Shown here: piece by piece, positions 60,120-64,000 of the stretch
Layout: every line of letters begins with the position of its first letter
Position numbering within the stretch: position 1 is the first letter of the stretch
From: Sva-07 sp031398325
GTDB lineage: Bacteria; Actinomycetota; Acidimicrobiia; Acidimicrobiales; Ilumatobacteraceae
DNA: 64,000 nucleotides
Reading direction: 5' to 3'
Assembly: GCA_031398325.1 (NCBI GenBank)
Contig: JANNNB010000196.1
Location: 1-64,000, forward strand
Notes under the pieces: model-generated
What the model saw: the letters and a program-made list of their open reading frames with translations, nothing else
Databases searched by the model: none
What the model was told of the DNA's origin: nothing
Program-made: the position numbers and the translations under genes

Positions 60120-60125
60120 CATCGT
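60120..60125 (+). promoter_or_regulatory. -10 element for the Eis-like gene
   Basis: CATCGT, 6 nt before ATG 60132. Confidence 0.35.
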
Positions 60126-60131
60126 TCGGGG

Positions 60132-61370
60132 ATGAACGAGATCGACATCCGACCCGTCGAAGTCCATGAGCGACGGCAAGCGGCTGATGCCTTCCGTACC
60201 GCACTGATCAGCGGGGCCATCAGCGACGAGATGATGGAGTCGACGCAGGCGTCGTGGGACGGTGGCGCGTGGTTGGCCGCCTGGGACGGCGACCGGTGCG
60301 TCGGGCACGTCGGCGCATTTCATTTCGACACGACCGTGCCTGGCGGCGCACGAGTCGCAACAGCCGGCTACTCGCGTGTCGGCGTGCTCCCCACCCACAC
60401 GCGACGCGGTCTGCTCACCCGGATGATGCACCGAAGCCTGCAGGAAGCCCGCGAGCGCGGACAGGTGCTCGCCAGCCTGCGAGCCAGCGAAGCGCCGATC
60501 TACGGCCGGTTCGGCTACGGGCTCGCCGGGGACTTCGTGGCGGCCCAGATCACGACCGCCAAGACCCGACCGCTGCGCGGCGCCCGAGCGACCGGCTCGA
60601 TGCGCCTACTCCGACTCGACGAAGTGATGGACGTCGTCCCGGCGCTGTACGACCGCGTCGCTCGCCGTTGGGTCGGGACGATCGGCCGCCCGGAATGGAT
60701 GTGGAAGCGCTATCTCAAGGGGGCGACGGAGCCGGCGTCGGCGCCGTTCGGAAAGGGCGAGTTCGTCGTGGTCCATTCCGACGCCGACGGCATCGACGAC
60801 GGGTACGTCCACTACGCGACCGACCTCGTCGAGGGCTTCGCGGTCACCTTCTCCGGTGGAGGCACCATCCACGACCTGTTCGGCGCATCCGCCGAGGTCG
60901 AGCTCGCGCTGTGGCAGTACCTGTTCGACATCGACCTGATCACCACGTGGCAGGCCGAGGAGCGCCCGGTCAACGACCCCGTCCGGCGCGCCCTCCACGA
61001 CGTGCGTGCCTACGAGACCCGCCAGATCGTGGACGAGCAGTGGATTCGACTGCTGGACGTCGATGCAGCGCTGACGGGCCGCTCGTACGGGCCGTGTTCG
61101 ACGACCGTCACGATCGCGGTCACCGACCCGCTCTTCGACGACAACTACGATCGTTGGGCACTGTCGGGCGCGGGGGCGCGACGCACGGCAGACCCTGCCG
61201 ACGTGATCGTCGACATCGCATCCTTGTCGACCGCGTACATGGGCGGCGTCGCGTGGAGCGACATGGCCGCGTCGGGCCTGCTGCCCGTCGAGGTCGACCC
61301 GTCGGTGCTGGCCACCCTCGACGCCCTGTTCGCGATCCGCCCGGTCGGCTACTGCGGATCGTTCTTCTGA
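60132..61370 (+). CDS. GNAT acetyltransferase, Eis family
   Basis: A 412-aa protein with the Eis layout: an N-terminal GNAT domain (VATAGYSRVGVLPTHTRRGLLTRMM, the acetyl-CoA loop, then QVLASLRASEAPIYGRFGYG), a second degenerate GNAT half, and a C-terminal sterol-carrier-like domain ending GYCGSFF. The terminal carboxylate acts as catalytic base in Eis. Mycobacterial Eis acetylates aminoglycosides and host proteins; the natural substrate here is unknown. ATG 60132 is supported by a close -10. Confidence 0.9.
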   Translation: MNEIDIRPVEVHERRQAADAFRTALISGAISDEMMESTQASWDGGAWLAAWDGDRCVGHVGAFHFDTTVPGGARVATAGYSRVGVLPTHTRRGLLTRMMHRSLQEARERGQVLASLRASEAPIYGRFGYGLAGDFVAAQITTAKTRPLRGARATGSMRLLRLDEVMDVVPALYDRVARRWVGTIGRPEWMWKRYLKGATEPASAPFGKGEFVVVHSDADGIDDGYVHYATDLVEGFAVTFSGGGTIHDLFGASAEVELALWQYLFDIDLITTWQAEERPVNDPVRRALHDVRAYETRQIVDEQWIRLLDVDAALTGRSYGPCSTTVTIAVTDPLFDDNYDRWALSGAGARRTADPADVIVDIASLSTAYMGGVAWSDMAASGLLPVEVDPSVLATLDALFAIRPVGYCGSFF

Positions 61371-61381
61371 CCGCGATCACC

Positions 61382-61393
61382 GTTCGCTCATCG
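61382..61393 (+). repeat. GATGAGCGAAC-family half site
   Basis: GTTCGCTCATCG, identical to the right arm of the inverted repeat at 10541-10581, lying between the Eis-like gene and the convergent acyl-CoA dehydrogenase. No matching left arm is seen. Confidence 0.6.
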
Positions 61394-61413
61394 CACGAGG
61401 GGGACCAACCGCG

Positions 61414-62745
61414 TCACGGGCCGGAGAAGATGCCGTCCTTGACCGAATCGGTGCGGGCCAGGAACTCGACCTTCGGGTCGTAGGTGTTGCCGCCCTCCTC
61501 TTCCCAGCGGGCGAGCTCGGAACGTCCGACGACGAACCAGTGGACCTCGTCGGGTCCGTCGGCGAGACGTAGCGTGCGCTGCGAGGCGTACATGTCGGCG
61601 AGCGGCGTCCACTGCGACACACCGGTCGCACCGTGGATCTGGATCGCGTTGTCGATGATCTCGCAGACCTTGATCGGCACCATCGCCTTGACCGCGCTGA
61701 CCCACACTCGGGCCTCGGCGTTGCCGAGCTCGTCCATGGCCTTGGCCGCCGTGAGCACCATGCGACGCATCGACTCGATCTCGATGCGGGCCTGGGCGAT
61801 CATCTGCACGTTGCCGCCCAGGTTGCCGAGCCGCTTGCCGAAGGCCTCACGGGTGAGGCCGCGCTTGGCCATCAACTCGATCGCGCGTTCCGCGGCACCC
61901 ACCGAACGCATGCAGTGGTGGATGCGACCGGGACCGAGACGGACCTGCGAGATCTCGAAACCCCGGCCCTCGCCGAGCAACACGTTCTCGTAGGGCACAC
62001 GGACGTCGGTGAACCGGATGTGCATGTGGCCGTGCGGTGCATCGTCCTTGCCGAACACGTGCATCGGCCCGAGGATCTCGACACCTGGAGTGTCCATCGG
62101 CACGAGGATCTGCGACTGACGCTGATGCGGCGACGCATCTGGGTTGGTCTGCACCATCGTGATCATGATCTTGCAGCGCGGGTCGCCCGCGCCCGAGATG
62201 TAGTACTTCTCCCCGTTGATCAACCATTCGTCGCCATCGCGCACCGCCTGGCAGGCGACGTTCTTCGCGTCGGACGACGCGACGTCGGGCTCGGTCATCG
62301 CGTAGGCCGAGCGAATCGCACCCGACAGCAGCGGCTCGAGCCACTCCTTCTTCTGCTCCGGCGTGCCGACGCGTTCGAGCACCTCCATGTTCCCGGTGTC
62401 GGGGGCCGCGCAGTTCATCGATTCCGACGCAAGGGGGTTCTTGCCGAGCTCGATCGCGATGTACGCGTAGTCGAGGTTCGACAGTCCCTCACCGGTCTCG
62501 GCGTCAGGCAGGAAGAAGTTCCACAGGCCCTGCGCCTTCGCCTTGTCCTTCACCGTCTCGAGCAGTTCGAGCTGCCCCTCGCCGTACGACCAACGATCGG
62601 CGCGGTTCTCGCCCAGCCGGAAATACTCGGCGGTGATCGGCTCGACCTCCTCGGCGATGAACTTCTTCACCGCCTCGTAGAGCGGGCGGACGCCCTCGGA
62701 CATCCGCAGGTCGAACATGTCAACAGTCGATTCGAGGCCAGCCAT
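61414..62745 (-). CDS. Acyl-CoA dehydrogenase (ACAD11-like)
   Basis: A 443-aa FAD-dependent acyl-CoA dehydrogenase. Motifs: YAMTEPDVASSDAKNVACQA, EWLINGEKYYISGAGDP, RLGPGRIHHCMRSVGAAERA, and the end IQIHGATGVSQWTPLADMYA then RTLRLADGPDEVHWFVVGR. The length and these motifs fit the ACAD10/11-like group that acts on long or branched acyl-CoA. The ATG 62745 start has GGAG 7 nt upstream. An acyl-CoA ligase lies upstream on the same strand (61-nt gap), so activation and first oxidation may be coupled. Confidence 0.94.
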   Translation of the reverse strand: MAGLESTVDMFDLRMSEGVRPLYEAVKKFIAEEVEPITAEYFRLGENRADRWSYGEGQLELLETVKDKAKAQGLWNFFLPDAETGEGLSNLDYAYIAIELGKNPLASESMNCAAPDTGNMEVLERVGTPEQKKEWLEPLLSGAIRSAYAMTEPDVASSDAKNVACQAVRDGDEWLINGEKYYISGAGDPRCKIMITMVQTNPDASPHQRQSQILVPMDTPGVEILGPMHVFGKDDAPHGHMHIRFTDVRVPYENVLLGEGRGFEISQVRLGPGRIHHCMRSVGAAERAIELMAKRGLTREAFGKRLGNLGGNVQMIAQARIEIESMRRMVLTAAKAMDELGNAEARVWVSAVKAMVPIKVCEIIDNAIQIHGATGVSQWTPLADMYASQRTLRLADGPDEVHWFVVGRSELARWEEEGGNTYDPKVEFLARTDSVKDGIFSGP

Positions 62746-62806
62746 GAGGTACTCCAGTTCGTTGGTGGGTCTCCGACGAACTTAGTGACCGAGGTCCGAA
62801 CCGGCC

Positions 62807-64000
62807 TCACCGAGTCAGGTCGAGTTCGGAGATCGACTGCTCGCGCATGTCGACCTTGCGCACCTTTCCGGTCACGGTCATCGGGAACTCGTCGACGATC
62901 TTCACGTAGCGCGGCACCTTGTAGTGGGCGATCCGACCGCTGCAGAACTCGCGAACCGATGCCAGATCGACCGCCGCGCCGGCGCGCGGCTTGATCCACG
63001 CCATCACCTCTTCGCCGTACTTGGCATCGGGCACACCGATCACCTGGACATCTTCGATGTCGGGATGCGTGTAGAGGAACTCCTCGATCTCGCGCGGGTA
63101 GATGTTCTCGCCGCCGCGAATCACCATGTCCTTGATCCGCCCGACGATGCTCACGTAACCGTCGTCGGCCATCACGCCGAGGTCGCCCGTGTGTATCCAC
63201 CCGTCGGCGTCGATGGCCGCAGCGGTGCGCTCCGGATCGTTCCAGTACCCGGTCATCACCGAGTAGCCGCGGGTGCAGAACTCGCCCGTGTCGCCGCGGA
63301 CGATGGTGTCGCCGGTCGCCGGGTCGGCGATGCGGATCTCGACGTGCGGGTGCGCTCGCCCGACGGTGGCCGTCTGGTGATCGAGTGTGTCGCCGCGCAG
63401 CGTCTGGGTCGACACCGGCGACGTCTCGGTCATGCCGTAACAGATGGTCACGTCGACCATGTGCATGCGAGCGATGCACTCCTTCATCACCTCGACCGGG
63501 CACGGGGAGCCGGCCATCACGCCGGTTCGCAGGCTCGACAGGTCGAAGTCGGCGAAGCGCTCGTGTCCGAGCTCCGCGATGAACATCGTCGGCACGCCGT
63601 AGAGCGCCGTGCAGCGCTCGTTCTGCACGGCTTCCAGCACGGTCAGCGGATCGAAGGCATCGTTCGGGATCACCATCGTGGCGCCGTGTGTGGTGCACCC
63701 GAGGTTGCCCATCACCATGCCGAAGCAGTGGTAGAAGGGCACGGGGATGCAGACCCGATCGGCGCTGGTGAAGCCCTGGAGCGCGGCGACGAAACGTCCG
63801 TTGTTCAGGATGTTGCGGTGCGAGAGCGTGGCGCCCTTCGGGTATCCGGTCGTGCCGGACGTGTACTGGATGTTGATCGGATCGTCGGCCCGCAGGGTTG
63901 ACCGTCGCTCATCCAGCTCTGCGGTGGTCGTCGCCCCGCCGCCGGCGAGTTCGTCCCATTCCGGATCCCAGAGGAACACCGACGTTTCGAGGTCCGGGCA
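62807..64000 (-). CDS. Acyl-CoA synthetase (AMP-forming), 5' end beyond the window
   Basis: The C-terminal 397 codons of an ANL-superfamily ligase; the frame is open to the window edge (LETSVFLWDPEWDEL at the start), so about 150 residues are missing. P-loop: IQYTSGTTGYPKGATLSH. A5 region: CYGMTETSPVSTQT. Hinge: HTGDLGVMADDGYVSIVGRIKDM. Catalytic Lys: FPMTVTGKVRKVDMRE. It adenylates a fatty or other carboxylic acid and couples it to CoA, feeding the dehydrogenase downstream. Confidence 0.93.
   Translation of the reverse strand, partial: CPDLETSVFLWDPEWDELAGGGATTTAELDERRSTLRADDPINIQYTSGTTGYPKGATLSHRNILNNGRFVAALQGFTSADRVCIPVPFYHCFGMVMGNLGCTTHGATMVIPNDAFDPLTVLEAVQNERCTALYGVPTMFIAELGHERFADFDLSSLRTGVMAGSPCPVEVMKECIARMHMVDVTICYGMTETSPVSTQTLRGDTLDHQTATVGRAHPHVEIRIADPATGDTIVRGDTGEFCTRGYSVMTGYWNDPERTAAAIDADGWIHTGDLGVMADDGYVSIVGRIKDMVIRGGENIYPREIEEFLYTHPDIEDVQVIGVPDAKYGEEVMAWIKPRAGAAVDLASVREFCSGRIAHYKVPRYVKIVDEFPMTVTGKVRKVDMREQSISELDLTR

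Overview
The window is a chromosomal segment of a high-GC, free-living actinobacterium. Twin ABC operons, F420-type luciferase-like and PPOX proteins, a mycothiol-type TIGR03085 protein, an Eis-like acetyltransferase, tandem-domain acyl-CoA dehydrogenases and many GTG starts all fit Actinobacteria. The repeat-bearing secreted proteins and the overall gene style suggest class Acidimicrobiia (Ilumatobacter-like); this is inference, as no rRNA or marker tree is available here. Many genes have a TANNNT-like -10 hexamer only 6-9 nt before the start codon, which points to widespread leaderless transcription and was used to choose several starts.

Layout. 1-1.4 kb: a tyrosine integrase with an in-frame stop next to tRNA-Thr(TGT), probably the edge of an old integrative element lying to the left. 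1.4-5.7 kb: a small LPETG-tailed protein facing a sortase that carries three secreted-type repeats, then rlmB-ispF-ispD. 5.8-10.5 kb: Crp-type regulator, luciferase-like oxidoreductase, and a FtsX/FtsX/ATPase ABC exporter. 10.6-17.4 kb: sulfatase, DrrAB-like exporter, a self-regulated ArsR-like gene with an MFS pump, and a PPOX protein. 17.4-21.1 kb: fused Fe-S/molybdopterin dehydrogenase and a carbamoylase-type amidohydrolase. 21.1-26.4 kb: FHA/FtsK-type (EccC-like) ATPase divergent from a frameshifted sigma-like gene. 26.4-33.9 kb: enoyl-CoA hydratase, a lone winged helix, TIGR03085 protein, then a cluster of cyclic-nucleotide-binding-domain (CNB) genes: a CNB protein, a metallophosphoesterase, an ABC ATPase-CNB fusion, its permease and a double-CNB patatin. 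34-39.5 kb: two-domain acyl-CoA dehydrogenase, tRNA-Lys(TTT), two minisatellites, a membrane protein and a secreted zinc protease sharing the sortase protein's repeats. 39.5-48.1 kb: CoxL-like dehydrogenase, esterase-like lipoprotein, AI-2E transporter/asparaginase/MBL operon, MpaB-like oxygenase, cyclophilin. 48.2-51.6 kb: sugar-type ABC importer without its ATPase. 51.6-55.7 kb: DksA-like protein with an ABC1 kinase, then three genes of which two look ferritin-like. 55.8-64 kb: epoxide hydrolase, Bax-inhibitor-1 protein, ABM monooxygenase, group-2-like sigma factor, Eis-like acetyltransferase, acyl-CoA dehydrogenase and an acyl-CoA ligase cut by the window end.

Functional themes are lipid and acyl-CoA catabolism, molybdenum hydroxylases, ABC export, cyclic-nucleotide-linked membrane functions and surface-protein processing. 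Non-coding structure is rich: a 52-bp palindrome present twice in opposite orientation, a roughly 40-bp inverted repeat (GATGAGCGAA type) present three times, and three different intergenic minisatellites. No rRNA, CRISPR array, transposase or riboswitch was recognised.
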